From: Roseobacter cerasinus
GTDB taxonomy: Bacteria > Pseudomonadota > Alphaproteobacteria > Rhodobacterales > Rhodobacteraceae
Direction: 5' to 3'
DNA: 64,000 nt
Assembly: GCF_009811755.1 (NCBI RefSeq)
Contig: NZ_BLIV01000003.1
Coordinates: forward strand, 1-64,000
The notes under the pieces are model-generated. The model saw nothing but the letters and a program-made list of their open reading frames with translations. It had not been told where the DNA came from and did no database searches. A program made the position numbers and the translations under genes. Within the stretch, counting starts at the first letter, position 1. Each line of letters begins with the position of its first letter. Shown here piece after piece: positions 41,588 to 50,693 of this stretch.

Positions 41588-42504
41588 TCCCGGTTCTCGA
41601 TTGGTCCCGGTTTGAGAGCGACCGGGCTGAGTTTTTGTCTGATTTAGGGCAGGCGGTGCGCGGGCCGGGATTCTTCCTGTTGCAGAACCATACGGTTTCG
41701 TCAGACCTGCGGGCCAAGGTGTTTGACATGGCCGAGGCGTTCTTTTCGCAGCCCCTCGCTGAGAAACAGGCGCTGTCGATCCTGAACACGCCGCATTATC
41801 GCGGCTGGGCGGCGGAAGGGGACGAGTCGCTCGATGACAGCTCGGCGCAGGTGGACCGGAAGGAAAGCTTCAACATCGGGTTTGATCTCGCGCCAGAAGA
41901 TCCCCGCGTCAAGCGCGGGGATGCGTTTCGCGGGGTGAATGTCTGGCCGCAGATCGACGGGTTTCGCGAGGTGATGCTGGCCTATTATGACGCGGCCCTC
42001 GCGTTGGGGGTCGACATCCACCGTGCCTTTGCCGCGGATCTGGGGCTGGAGGCGGAGCATTTCACGCCGGCCTTTGCCGATCCGATGGCGGCCCTGCGCC
42101 TCTTGCATTACCCGCCTGGGACCGGCGCGGAGAATGAGATCGGTGCAGGTGCGCATACGGACTACGGAGCCATCACGCTGTTGATGACGGACGGAGAGGG
42201 CGGTTTGCAGGTGAAGCCGCGCGGCGGCGATTGGGTCGATGTGCCTCATGTGCCCGATGCCTATGTGGTCAATATCGGCGATTGCCTGATGCGCTGGACC
42301 AATGACATTTATGTCTCCACCCCGCACCGCGTTCTGCCACCCAAGCGGCAGCGCCGCTCGGTTGCGTTTTTTGTCGAGGCGCATCCGGATGCGGTGGTTG
42401 CAGCCCTGCCGGGCACGGGGGAGCCGAAGTATCCGCCGGTACGTGCCGCCGACTATCTGCGCTCGCGACTCGATGCGACCTATGCCCCGAAAGAGGCCTC
42501 ATGA
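41584..42504 (+). CDS. 2-Oxoglutarate/Fe(II)-type oxygenase (isopenicillin N synthase family)
   Basis: 306 residues. The N-terminal DIOX_N block (GQAVRGPGFFLLQNHTVSS, EAFFSQPLAEKQALS) is followed by the jelly-roll core with the iron facial triad HTDYGAITLL (His-x-Asp, about residue 193) and the distal His in STPHRVLPP (about 251). RRSVAFF contains the Arg-x-Ser that binds 2-oxoglutarate or the substrate carboxylate. It should hydroxylate or desaturate an organic substrate using O2. Overlaps of 4 nt on both sides place it firmly in the operon. Confidence 0.88.
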   Translation: MIPVLDWSRFESDRAEFLSDLGQAVRGPGFFLLQNHTVSSDLRAKVFDMAEAFFSQPLAEKQALSILNTPHYRGWAAEGDESLDDSSAQVDRKESFNIGFDLAPEDPRVKRGDAFRGVNVWPQIDGFREVMLAYYDAALALGVDIHRAFAADLGLEAEHFTPAFADPMAALRLLHYPPGTGAENEIGAGAHTDYGAITLLMTDGEGGLQVKPRGGDWVDVPHVPDAYVVNIGDCLMRWTNDIYVSTPHRVLPPKRQRRSVAFFVEAHPDAVVAALPGTGEPKYPPVRAADYLRSRLDATYAPKEAS

Positions 42505-43274
42505 GCGGCCTGACGGATTGGGCTGATCTGCGCGCGCCGGACTTTGCCGAGATCGACCCAATGCAGACCATTGCGATCCTGCCCACGGCGGCGATTGAGC
42601 AGCACGGGCCGCATTTGCCGGTGGGCACCGATACGCTGATCGGGCAGGGCATGCTGGCGGAGCTGCGGCGACAGGCGCCCGATGATCTGGACCTACGGCT
42701 GCTGCCGCTGCAGGCGGTGGGGAAATCCAACGAACATCTCTGGGCGGCAGGCACCCTGACGTTGAGCGCGGCTACCGCACTGGCCGCCTGGACCGAGATT
42801 GGCCTAAGCGTGGCGCGGGCGGGCATACGGAAGATCGCGATTGTGAACTCACACGGTGGCAACCTTGATCTGGTGTCGATCCTGTCGCGGGAGCTGCGGG
42901 TGCAGGCGGATATGTTGGCGGTGAAATGCCAGTGGGGGTCTTTCGGCACGCCGAAGGGGCTCTATTCAGATCAGGAGAAGACCTTTGGTATCCATGGCGG
43001 TGATCTGGAGACCTCGCTGATGCTGTATTTCCGGCCTGAGACGCTGGATATGTCCGCGGCGCAGGATTTCCGCTCCACTGCTGAGACCAGTGCGATTTCG
43101 CCTATCGGGCCAGTATCCTACGGCTGGATTGCCAGTGATCTGAACCCGGCAGGCACGGTGGGTGAGGCGCATCTGGCCACGGCTGAGAAGGGGGCTGCCA
43201 CGGCTCGCCATCAGGTCGCCGGCTTCATTGATCTTTTGCGCAAGATGCGGGCAATGGAGCTTCCCGCGCCGTGA
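42501..43274 (+). CDS. Creatininase-family metallo-amidohydrolase
   Basis: 257 residues. Metal ligands of the family appear in PTAAIEQHGPHLPVGTDTLI (Glu, His and Asp), VNSHGGNLDL and IHGGDLETSLMLYF (Glu). Relatives open cyclic amides or hydrolyse amides: creatininase, the formamide hydrolase ArfB and the peptidase MftE. As the last gene of the operon it probably cleaves a ring or amide product made by the upstream steps. The stop is 4 nt from the convergent glpR stop. Confidence 0.87.
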   Translation: MSGLTDWADLRAPDFAEIDPMQTIAILPTAAIEQHGPHLPVGTDTLIGQGMLAELRRQAPDDLDLRLLPLQAVGKSNEHLWAAGTLTLSAATALAAWTEIGLSVARAGIRKIAIVNSHGGNLDLVSILSRELRVQADMLAVKCQWGSFGTPKGLYSDQEKTFGIHGGDLETSLMLYFRPETLDMSAAQDFRSTAETSAISPIGPVSYGWIASDLNPAGTVGEAHLATAEKGAATARHQVAGFIDLLRKMRAMELPAP

Positions 43275-43278
43275 TGGG

Positions 43279-44040
43279 CTAACCCGCCACAATCACCTTG
43301 GTGCCCCAATCCGCGCAGAGCTGCGGCAGGTTTCCGGGCAGGCGCTTGTCGGTCACGACCGTTGACACCGCGCGCATTGAGGCGATCCGCGCAGGGGCCG
43401 TCCGGCTGAATTTCGAATGATCCGCCACCAGCAGGCTGTTGCGCGATTGCGCGATGATGGTCTGGCTGACCCCCACTTCCTGAATGTCGAAGTCCAGAAT
43501 ATCGCCGTCCTCATCCATGGCCGAGCAGCCGATCACCGCGTAATCGAACTTGAATTGACGGATCGTGTCGATGGTCAGCGTACCCACAAGCCCGCCGTCA
43601 GAGCGGCGCAATGCCCCACCCGTCACGATCACCTGACAGTCGGAATTGTCGATCAGGATATTCGCGATATTCATGTTGTTGGTCACCACCATCAGATCGC
43701 GGTGGTCGAGCAGTTCCTGCGCCACCGCTTCTGTGCTGGTGCCGATGTTGAGGAACACCGAACAGCCCTCGGGGATCTGCGCGGCACAGGCGCGCGCCAT
43801 CGCCAGTTTGGAGGATTGGTTCAGCGTCCGCCGTTCTTCATACTGAATATTCGTGGTACCTGAGGGAAGAATCGCGCCGCCGTGCACACGTTCGAGTTTG
43901 TTCGCTTCGGCCAGTTCGGTCAGGTCCCGCCGGATTGTCTGCAGGGTGACACCGAAGTGTTCTGCCAGCCCTTCGACCGTCACTTTGCCCTCGCGTTGCG
44001 CGATTTTCAGAATGTCCGGCTGGCGAAATGTCTGCGACAT
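43279..44040 (-). CDS. glpR: DeoR-family repressor GlpR
   Basis: 253 residues. The DeoR helix-turn-helix is seen in VTVEGLAEHFGVTLQTIRRDL with the family's ERVHGGAILPSGTTNIQYEERR continuation. The sugar-phosphate domain has FLNIGTSTEAVAQELLDH and the C-terminal DHSKF and VVTDKRLP motifs. It is divergent from glpD and presumably releases DNA when glycerol-3-phosphate binds. A long inverted repeat lies in the 275-nt divergent gap. Confidence 0.9.
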   Translation of the reverse strand: MSQTFRQPDILKIAQREGKVTVEGLAEHFGVTLQTIRRDLTELAEANKLERVHGGAILPSGTTNIQYEERRTLNQSSKLAMARACAAQIPEGCSVFLNIGTSTEAVAQELLDHRDLMVVTNNMNIANILIDNSDCQVIVTGGALRRSDGGLVGTLTIDTIRQFKFDYAVIGCSAMDEDGDILDFDIQEVGVSQTIIAQSRNSLLVADHSKFSRTAPARIASMRAVSTVVTDKRLPGNLPQLCADWGTKVIVAG

Positions 44041-44197
44041 GTGGCTCCTCCTCTCCTGCTGAGTAGCTGAAAAATAGATGTAATTCTATAGTTTTCCTCT
44101 GACTTTCTGGAATTGTTCACCGGGATGTGTTCATGGATGAGAGACCTGTTCCGAAGAGCTGTTGGAGCATGCGGGACAGGTTCCATCATCCAGACAG

Positions 44198-44234
44198 ATG
44201 TTCGCTCAATCTTCGTTTTCCCAAAAGCGAACAT
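44198..44234. promoter_or_regulatory. Candidate GlpR operator: 9-bp inverted repeat
   Basis: ATGTTCGCT at 44198-44206 and AGCGAACAT at 44226-44234 are perfect inverted copies with a 19-nt spacer that itself holds a TTCGTTTT-like element. Further TTCG/CGAA half-sites follow up to about 44241. Repeated TTCGNTTT is typical of DeoR-family operators. It lies 82 nt before the proposed glpD start. Confidence 0.6.
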
Positions 44235-44315
44235 AAACGAAAAAATCCGCTTGATCCGTTGAACTAGGTGCGTTACGCCTTCCCGCAACGCACGCTGAGC
44301 AAGAAGGGGGGTCTT

Positions 44316-45920
44316 GTGTCGTCGCTGGAAAACCAATCCAAGACATATGATCTCTTTATCGTTGGTGGTGGCATCAACGGCTGTGGGATCGCGCGGGACG
44401 CGGCGGGACGTGGCCTGAGCGTGGCCCTGGCGGAGATGAACGATCTGGCCTCGGCGACGTCGTCGGCATCGACCAAGCTCTTCCACGGCGGGTTGCGGTA
44501 TCTGGAGTATTTCGAGATAAACCTTGTGCGCCACGCCCTGGCCGAGCGGGAGGTGCTGCTGACCGCGATGCCGCATATCAGCTGGCCGATGCGGTTCGTT
44601 CTGCCCTATCACAAGGATATGCGGTTTGAGGGCTCGACACCGACGTCGCGCATCCTGAACACGGTCATGCCTTGGATGAAGGGGCGGCGCCCTGCCTGGC
44701 TTATTCGCTTTGGCTTGTTCCTCTATGACAATCTCGGCGGGCGTAAGATCCTGCCCGGCACGCAGACCCTGCGTTTGAAAGGGCGGCCCGAAGGCGCGCC
44801 CATCGAGGATCGCTTTGAAAAGGCTTTCGAATACTCCGACTGCTGGATCGAAGATTCCCGTCTGGTAATCCTGAACGCCCGGGACGCCGAAGCGCGCGGA
44901 GCCGATATCATGGTGCGTACCAAGGTGGTCAGTGCGGCGCGCGTGGATGACCTCTGGGAGGTCACGCTGGAGGATGGCGCTACGGGCGAGACGTCCACCT
45001 TGCGTGCCAAGATGCTGGTGAACGCAGGCGGACCCTGGGTCGGTGACATCATCCAGCAGAAGGTGCGGATCAATTCCACCGAAGGCGTGCGGCTGGTGCG
45101 CGGCAGCCATATCGTAACGCGCAAGCTCTACGATCACGACAAGTGCTATTTCTTCCAGGGCACCGACGGGCGCATCATTTTTGCCATTCCTTATGAGACG
45201 GATTTCACGCTGATCGGCACCACGGATGCCGAGCACGGCGAGCCGGAGGCCAAGCCCGAATGCACCGATGACGAGCGCGACTATCTGATCGCCTTCATCA
45301 ACCAATATCTTAAGGAGGACATCACCGCGGACGATGTGGTGTGGAGCTATTCCGGGGTGCGCCCGCTCTATGACGATGGGGCCAGCAGCGCGACTGCGGC
45401 CACGCGAGACTACACGCTCAAGGTGGATGATGCCGGTGGCGCGCCGATCCTGAATGTCTTTGGCGGCAAGATCACCACCTATCGCAAGCTCGCCGAAGAT
45501 TCGATGGAGAAGATTGTGCCCTTCTTTCCGGGCACCTCCGGCCATTGGACAGCGGGTGTGGCCTTGCCGGGGGGCGATTTCGCCGTTGACGGGTTTGAAG
45601 CCCTGGTCACGCGATTGGCGCAGGAGTTTACGTTCCTGTCTCCTTTCTGGGCGCGGCGTCTTGTGCGCGCCTATGGCACCGAGGCCTGGGAGGTGCTGGG
45701 CGATGCCAAGGACGAGGCCGCTCTGGGCCAGTCGTTCGGGGCCACACTGACCGAACGCGAAGTGCTCTGGCTTTGCCGGAATGAATACGCGTGTACGGCT
45801 GAAGATATCATCTGGCGGCGGAACAAGCTGGGTCTGCGGATGAACAAAGACGAGGTCGCGGCGCTGGAGGGGTTCCTGCGGTCCACACCGGTGGACCAGC
45901 TGGCCAAGGCTGCAGAATAA
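44316..45920 (+). CDS. glpD: Aerobic glycerol-3-phosphate dehydrogenase
   Basis: 534 residues from GTG 44316, chosen for the AAGGGGGG site 4 nt upstream; the frame is open 16 codons further. FAD-binding GxGxxG appears as LFIVGGGINGCGIARDAAGR, the family motif as SSASTKLFHGGLRYLEYFE, and later NVFGGKITTYRKLAE. It oxidises glycerol-3-phosphate to DHAP at the membrane and reduces quinone. First gene of the glp operon, 13 nt before glpS. Confidence 0.94.
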   Translation: MSSLENQSKTYDLFIVGGGINGCGIARDAAGRGLSVALAEMNDLASATSSASTKLFHGGLRYLEYFEINLVRHALAEREVLLTAMPHISWPMRFVLPYHKDMRFEGSTPTSRILNTVMPWMKGRRPAWLIRFGLFLYDNLGGRKILPGTQTLRLKGRPEGAPIEDRFEKAFEYSDCWIEDSRLVILNARDAEARGADIMVRTKVVSAARVDDLWEVTLEDGATGETSTLRAKMLVNAGGPWVGDIIQQKVRINSTEGVRLVRGSHIVTRKLYDHDKCYFFQGTDGRIIFAIPYETDFTLIGTTDAEHGEPEAKPECTDDERDYLIAFINQYLKEDITADDVVWSYSGVRPLYDDGASSATAATRDYTLKVDDAGGAPILNVFGGKITTYRKLAEDSMEKIVPFFPGTSGHWTAGVALPGGDFAVDGFEALVTRLAQEFTFLSPFWARRLVRAYGTEAWEVLGDAKDEAALGQSFGATLTEREVLWLCRNEYACTAEDIIWRRNKLGLRMNKDEVAALEGFLRSTPVDQLAKAAE

Positions 45921-45933
45921 AAGGGGGACGGGC

Positions 45934-47022
45934 ATGAGTTTGATCCTGGAGGGGGTTTCCAAGACCGTGGGTGGGATGACGCACATCTACCCAACGGACA
46001 TCGAGTTGCAGAAGGGCACGATGAACGTACTGCTGGGGCCGACGCTCTCGGGTAAGACCTCGCTAATGCGGCTGATGGCGGGGCTGGATGTGCCTGCGAC
46101 GGGCCGCGTGATCTGGAACGGCGAAGACGTCACCGGCATGCGGGTGCAAGACCGCAAGGTCGCCATGGTCTACCAGCAGTTCATCAACTACCCGTCGATG
46201 ACCGTCTATGACAACATTGCCTCGCCCATGCGCCTACTTGGACAGTCGCGCGCCGAGATTGATGCGCGGGTGCGCGAGACGGCTGAGCTGATGAAGCTGA
46301 CGCCCATGCTCGACCGCAAGCCGCTGGAGCTGTCCGGTGGGCAGCAGCAGCGCTGTGCTCTGGCCCGCGCTTTGGTCAAGAACGCGGGTCTGGTGCTGCT
46401 GGATGAGCCGCTGGCCAATCTGGACTACAAGTTGCGTGAAGAGCTGCGGGCCGAGATCCCGCGCATCTTCGAGGAATCCGGTGCGATCTTTGTCTATGCC
46501 ACAACCGAGCCGGAAGAGGCGCTGCTCTTGGGCGGCAACACGGCGGCGCTCTGGGAAGGCAAGGTGACGCAGTTCGGGCCGACGCCATCGGTCTATCGCA
46601 AGCCGGTGAATGCCACGACTGCGCGTGTTTTCTCTGATCCGCCTATGAACTTTCTCCAGATACGCAAAGAGGCCGGGATGCTGTCTTTTGGCGATGGCCA
46701 GTCGATGCCGACGATGCCCGGGGCCGAAGCACTGCCTGATGGCACCTATACCGCCGGTTTCCGGCCCAACCATCTCGAACTCAGCCCGCATGTGGCAGGT
46801 GTGATGTCCTTCAAGACGCAGTTGACGGTGACCGAAATCACCGGGTCCGAGACCTTTGTGCACCTCGATCATCACGGCGAGCGCTGGGTCGGCCTTGTGC
46901 ACGGCATCCAGAGCTTGACGCCGGGGCAGGAGTTGGAGGTCTTTCTCGACCCGGCGCATGTGTATCTCTTTGGTCAGGACGGCGCACTGGTCGCCGCGGC
47001 CCCCTACGCAGAGGCGGCATAA
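45934..47022 (+). CDS. glpS: Glycerol ABC transporter ATPase GlpS
   Basis: 362 residues. Walker A LLGPTLSGKTSLMRL (about residue 32), signature LSGGQQQRCALARAL (about 134) and Walker B LVLLDEPLANLD are all standard. The C-terminal TOBE/MalK-like regulatory domain spans residues 240-360. In Rhizobium the GlpSTPQUV system imports glycerol. The gene shares one base with glpT (TAATG). Confidence 0.92.
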   Translation: MSLILEGVSKTVGGMTHIYPTDIELQKGTMNVLLGPTLSGKTSLMRLMAGLDVPATGRVIWNGEDVTGMRVQDRKVAMVYQQFINYPSMTVYDNIASPMRLLGQSRAEIDARVRETAELMKLTPMLDRKPLELSGGQQQRCALARALVKNAGLVLLDEPLANLDYKLREELRAEIPRIFEESGAIFVYATTEPEEALLLGGNTAALWEGKVTQFGPTPSVYRKPVNATTARVFSDPPMNFLQIRKEAGMLSFGDGQSMPTMPGAEALPDGTYTAGFRPNHLELSPHVAGVMSFKTQLTVTEITGSETFVHLDHHGERWVGLVHGIQSLTPGQELEVFLDPAHVYLFGQDGALVAAAPYAEAA

Positions 47023-48107
47023 TGGCCAAGATCACGCTTGACAATCTGGCACATTCCTACTTTCCCACGCCGAAATCCGAAGATGATTTTGCTTTGAAAG
47101 AGTTGAACCACGACTGGGTGGATGGCGAGGCCTATGCGCTTTTGGGCGCGTCGGGTTGCGGCAAATCCACGCTGCTCAACATCATTTCGGGGCTGCTGCA
47201 TCCCAGCCAGGGGCGCATTCTCTTCGACGATCAGGACGTCACGCATGCCCCCACGGCGGAGCGCAACATCGCGCAGGTGTTCCAGTTCCCGGTGGTCTAC
47301 GACACGATGACCGTGCGCGACAATCTGGCCTTCCCGCTGCGCAATCGCGGGGCGGATGCGAGTTACATCGCCAGCCGCGTGCAGCAGATCGGAAAGATGA
47401 TCGGCATGGAGGCGGAGCTCGACCGCAAGGCGCGCGGGCTCACGGCGGATGCCAAGCAGAAGATTTCTCTCGGGCGCGGTATGGTGCGCGAGGACGTAAA
47501 CGCGCTGCTCTTTGACGAGCCGCTCACGGTGATCGACCCGCATATGAAGTGGGAGCTGCGCACGCAACTCAAATCGCTGCACCACGAGTTTGGTCACACG
47601 ATGATCTATGTGACCCACGACCAGACCGAAGCGCTGACCTTCGCCGACAAGGTTGTGGTGATGTATGACGGGCGCGTGGTGCAGATCGGCACGCCGCAGG
47701 AGCTCTTCGAGCGCCCCGCGCATACCTTTGTGGGCTACTTCATCGGCTCGCCGGGCATGAACGTCTTTGACGCGCAGATTGACGGGGCCACGGCTCAGAT
47801 CGCAGGCACCGAGGTCGCACTTGGTGCGGGCTACACACCCAAAGGCGGCAAGCTACAGGTCGGCGTGCGGCCCGAGTTCATCCGCCTGACATCGGATGGC
47901 ACCGGTGTGCCCGCCAGCGTGCGCCGGGTTGAGGACGTGGGGCGGCACAAGATCGTGCGGCTGGATGTGGCCGGCCGCGAGGTCAGCGCCATTGCTGGTG
48001 AAGATGACGCGGTCTCGACCGACACCAACGGCATCACCTTCGATCCCAAGGGCATCAACGTCTACGCAGACGACTGGCGCGTGGCAGCAGAGGGGGAGGC
48101 CGCCTGA
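47022..48107 (+). CDS. glpT: Glycerol ABC transporter ATPase GlpT, degenerate signature
   Basis: 361 residues. Walker A LLGASGCGKSTLLNI (about residue 42) and Walker B ALLFDEPLTVIDP are intact. The place of the LSGGQ signature reads LTADAKQKISLGRG, so one composite ATP site of the GlpS/GlpT heterodimer may be inactive. This is a recurring feature of GlpT proteins as I remember them. TOBE domain at residues 240-355. Shares one base with glpP (TGATG). Confidence 0.92.
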   Translation: MAKITLDNLAHSYFPTPKSEDDFALKELNHDWVDGEAYALLGASGCGKSTLLNIISGLLHPSQGRILFDDQDVTHAPTAERNIAQVFQFPVVYDTMTVRDNLAFPLRNRGADASYIASRVQQIGKMIGMEAELDRKARGLTADAKQKISLGRGMVREDVNALLFDEPLTVIDPHMKWELRTQLKSLHHEFGHTMIYVTHDQTEALTFADKVVVMYDGRVVQIGTPQELFERPAHTFVGYFIGSPGMNVFDAQIDGATAQIAGTEVALGAGYTPKGGKLQVGVRPEFIRLTSDGTGVPASVRRVEDVGRHKIVRLDVAGREVSAIAGEDDAVSTDTNGITFDPKGINVYADDWRVAAEGEAA

Positions 48108-48981
48108 TGAACAAGACAGTCAATCAAAAGGCGTGGTTCCTCGTTCTGCCGGTGCTGGTACTGGTGGCCTTCTCGGCGGTGATCCCGCTGATGACGGTGG
48201 TGAACTATTCTGTGCAGGACACCTTTGGAGGTCAGTTCTTCCCACTTGATGACAAACTCCTCTGGTTCCGCGAGATGCTGCAGGACGACCGCATGTGGGG
48301 CGCGCTCTGGCGGCAGCTGACCTTCTCGGGCATCATTCTGGCGATTGAGATTCCGCTGGGAATCTACATCGCGCTGAACATGCCGAAGAGCGGCTTCTGG
48401 GCGTCTTTCTGCCTTGTGGTGATGTCGCTGCCGCTGCTGATTCCGTGGAATGTGGTGGGCACCATCTGGCAGATCTTTGGCCGCGTGGACATTGGCCTTC
48501 TGGGCTACACGCTGAACAAACTCGGCATCGATTATAACTACACGCAGGACGTTTTTGCCGCTTGGGTCACCGTGATCGTCATGGACGTCTGGCACTGGAC
48601 CTCGCTGGTGGCGCTCCTGGCCTATGCTGGGCTGCAGTCGATCCCCAACGCCTATTATCAGGCGGCCAAGATCGATCAGGCGAGCCGCTGGGCTGTGTTC
48701 CGCTATATCGAGTTGCCGAAGATGGCGGGCGTGCTGATGATCGCGATCCTGCTGCGCTTCATGGACAGTTTCATGATCTACACCGAGCCATTTGTTGTGA
48801 CCGGCGGCGGACCGGGATCTGCGACCACCTTCCTGTCGATTGACCTTGTGAAGATGGCGCTGGGGCAGTTTGACCTCGGACCGGCGGCGGCCTTCTCGAT
48901 CATGTACTTCCTTGTGATCCTGCTGATCTCCTGGGTGTTCTACACAGTCATGACCAACCTCGACAAAAGGGACGGCGTGTG

Positions 48982-48982
<1 letters not shown>
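48107..48982 (+). CDS. glpP: Glycerol ABC transporter permease GlpP
   Basis: 291 residues with six TM helices; MalF-type permease. The EAA loop reads YYQAAKIDQASRWAVFRYIE followed by LPKMAGVLMIAILLRFMDSF. N-terminal WFLVLPVLVLVAFSAVIPLM is the first helix. It pairs with GlpQ. Stop and next start overlap (GTGATG). Confidence 0.92.
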
Positions 48983-49857
<875 letters not shown>

Positions 49858-49858
49858 A

Positions 49859-50347
49859 ATGTCAATTTTTGAGATGCCAATTGAACTGCTGGGTATAGGG
49901 TTAGCTCTATCGGCCGTTGTTGTGTACTTGCAGGCTTTTGTGCGAGGCGCACCCATTAAATCAGAAGGCGGAGCGTGGTTCCCTCCACCGAAAGATGGAG
50001 AACTAAATTTTCCAGCGCTCTGTTTTTTAGTCGTAATTCTAATTTTTTGTGGCAGCATCTTCCACATTTTGCACAATGAGCCCGCAAATTTTTCACCTGA
50101 AGAGGGCGTTTTCCTTTTGACACGTGAACATAGTGTTCCCGGAAAAACCAATTGCCCCGAGCATACGGTACCTGCAGGCTCTGTAGTCGTCGGTGTAAAT
50201 AGCCAGCACAATGATGAGTTAGGCGTGTTAGGATCGGGGGTTCTTCAACGGGCAAATGCCGGGAGCTTCTTCAACGATGATAACTATTGGATCAAAGGTG
50301 TATTCGCACTGTGCGAAACCACTCAAGCACAGGAGGCGAAACCGTAA
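49859..50347 (+). CDS. AT-rich two-TM protein of unknown function inserted in the glp operon
   Basis: 162 residues, MSIFEMPIELLGIGLALSAV, with TM helices at about 8-28 and 52-70 and a C-terminal soluble domain of 90 residues (GVFLLTREHSVPGKTNCPEH, VLQRANAGSFFNDDNYW). Codon use is strikingly unlike its neighbours: many A/T third positions and TTT/AAT-rich stretches, against GC-ending codons in glpQ and glpV. It starts 1 nt after glpQ and shares one base with glpU (TAATG), so it is translated as part of the operon. No family recognised. The composition indicates recent transfer, yet the junctions are seamless. Confidence 0.7.
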   Translation: MSIFEMPIELLGIGLALSAVVVYLQAFVRGAPIKSEGGAWFPPPKDGELNFPALCFLVVILIFCGSIFHILHNEPANFSPEEGVFLLTREHSVPGKTNCPEHTVPAGSVVVGVNSQHNDELGVLGSGVLQRANAGSFFNDDNYWIKGVFALCETTQAQEAKP

Positions 50348-50619
50348 TGGCCTGGATGGCATGGACCCTACCCACCGCAATCTTCTTTGGCGTGATCGCA
50401 TCGCTGTTGATCATCTTCACGATCCTCGCCATCAAATACCCGGAGACCCCCCGCGTGGGTATTCTCCGTATCGAAACAACGCGGGGTGATCGTCTGTTCA
50501 TCACGCTGTTGGGCTCAGCCTTCATCAATCTGATCTGGCTGGGTCTGGAGGTCGCACCGCAGCCCTATGCGCTGCTCGCGTGCCTTGTCTATGCCGCAGC
50601 GGTGTTCCGCTGGGTGTAG
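50347..50619 (+). CDS. glpU: GlpU, small integral membrane protein (DUF2160-like)
   Basis: 90 residues with three hydrophobic stretches (LPTAIFFGVIASLLIIFTIL, LFITLLGSAFINLIWLGLEV, YALLACLVYAAAVFRWV). It is the conserved small membrane protein between glpQ and glpV in rhizobial glycerol ABC operons. Its role in transport is not well defined. The ATG at 50347 shares a base with the preceding TAA. Confidence 0.85.
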   Translation: MAWMAWTLPTAIFFGVIASLLIIFTILAIKYPETPRVGILRIETTRGDRLFITLLGSAFINLIWLGLEVAPQPYALLACLVYAAAVFRWV

Positions 50620-50693
50620 CTTCAGGAAGACCGGGTCGTCCGCGCGCCGGGCGATCCTCAAAAACAGTTCAATAACGTCTTGGGAGGACACAC

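Noticed and set aside
35016-43274. Oxidative pyrimidine (barbiturate) pathway giving malonate
   Set aside because: It would link neatly to matAB, but no barbiturase or ureidomalonase is recognisable, so I keep it only as a hypothesis to test.
44007-45986. Very long open frame on the minus strand opposite glpD
   Set aside because: It is an antisense artefact of GC-rich codon bias; the plus strand encodes a complete GlpD with all motifs, and the reverse frame has no motif or ribosome site.
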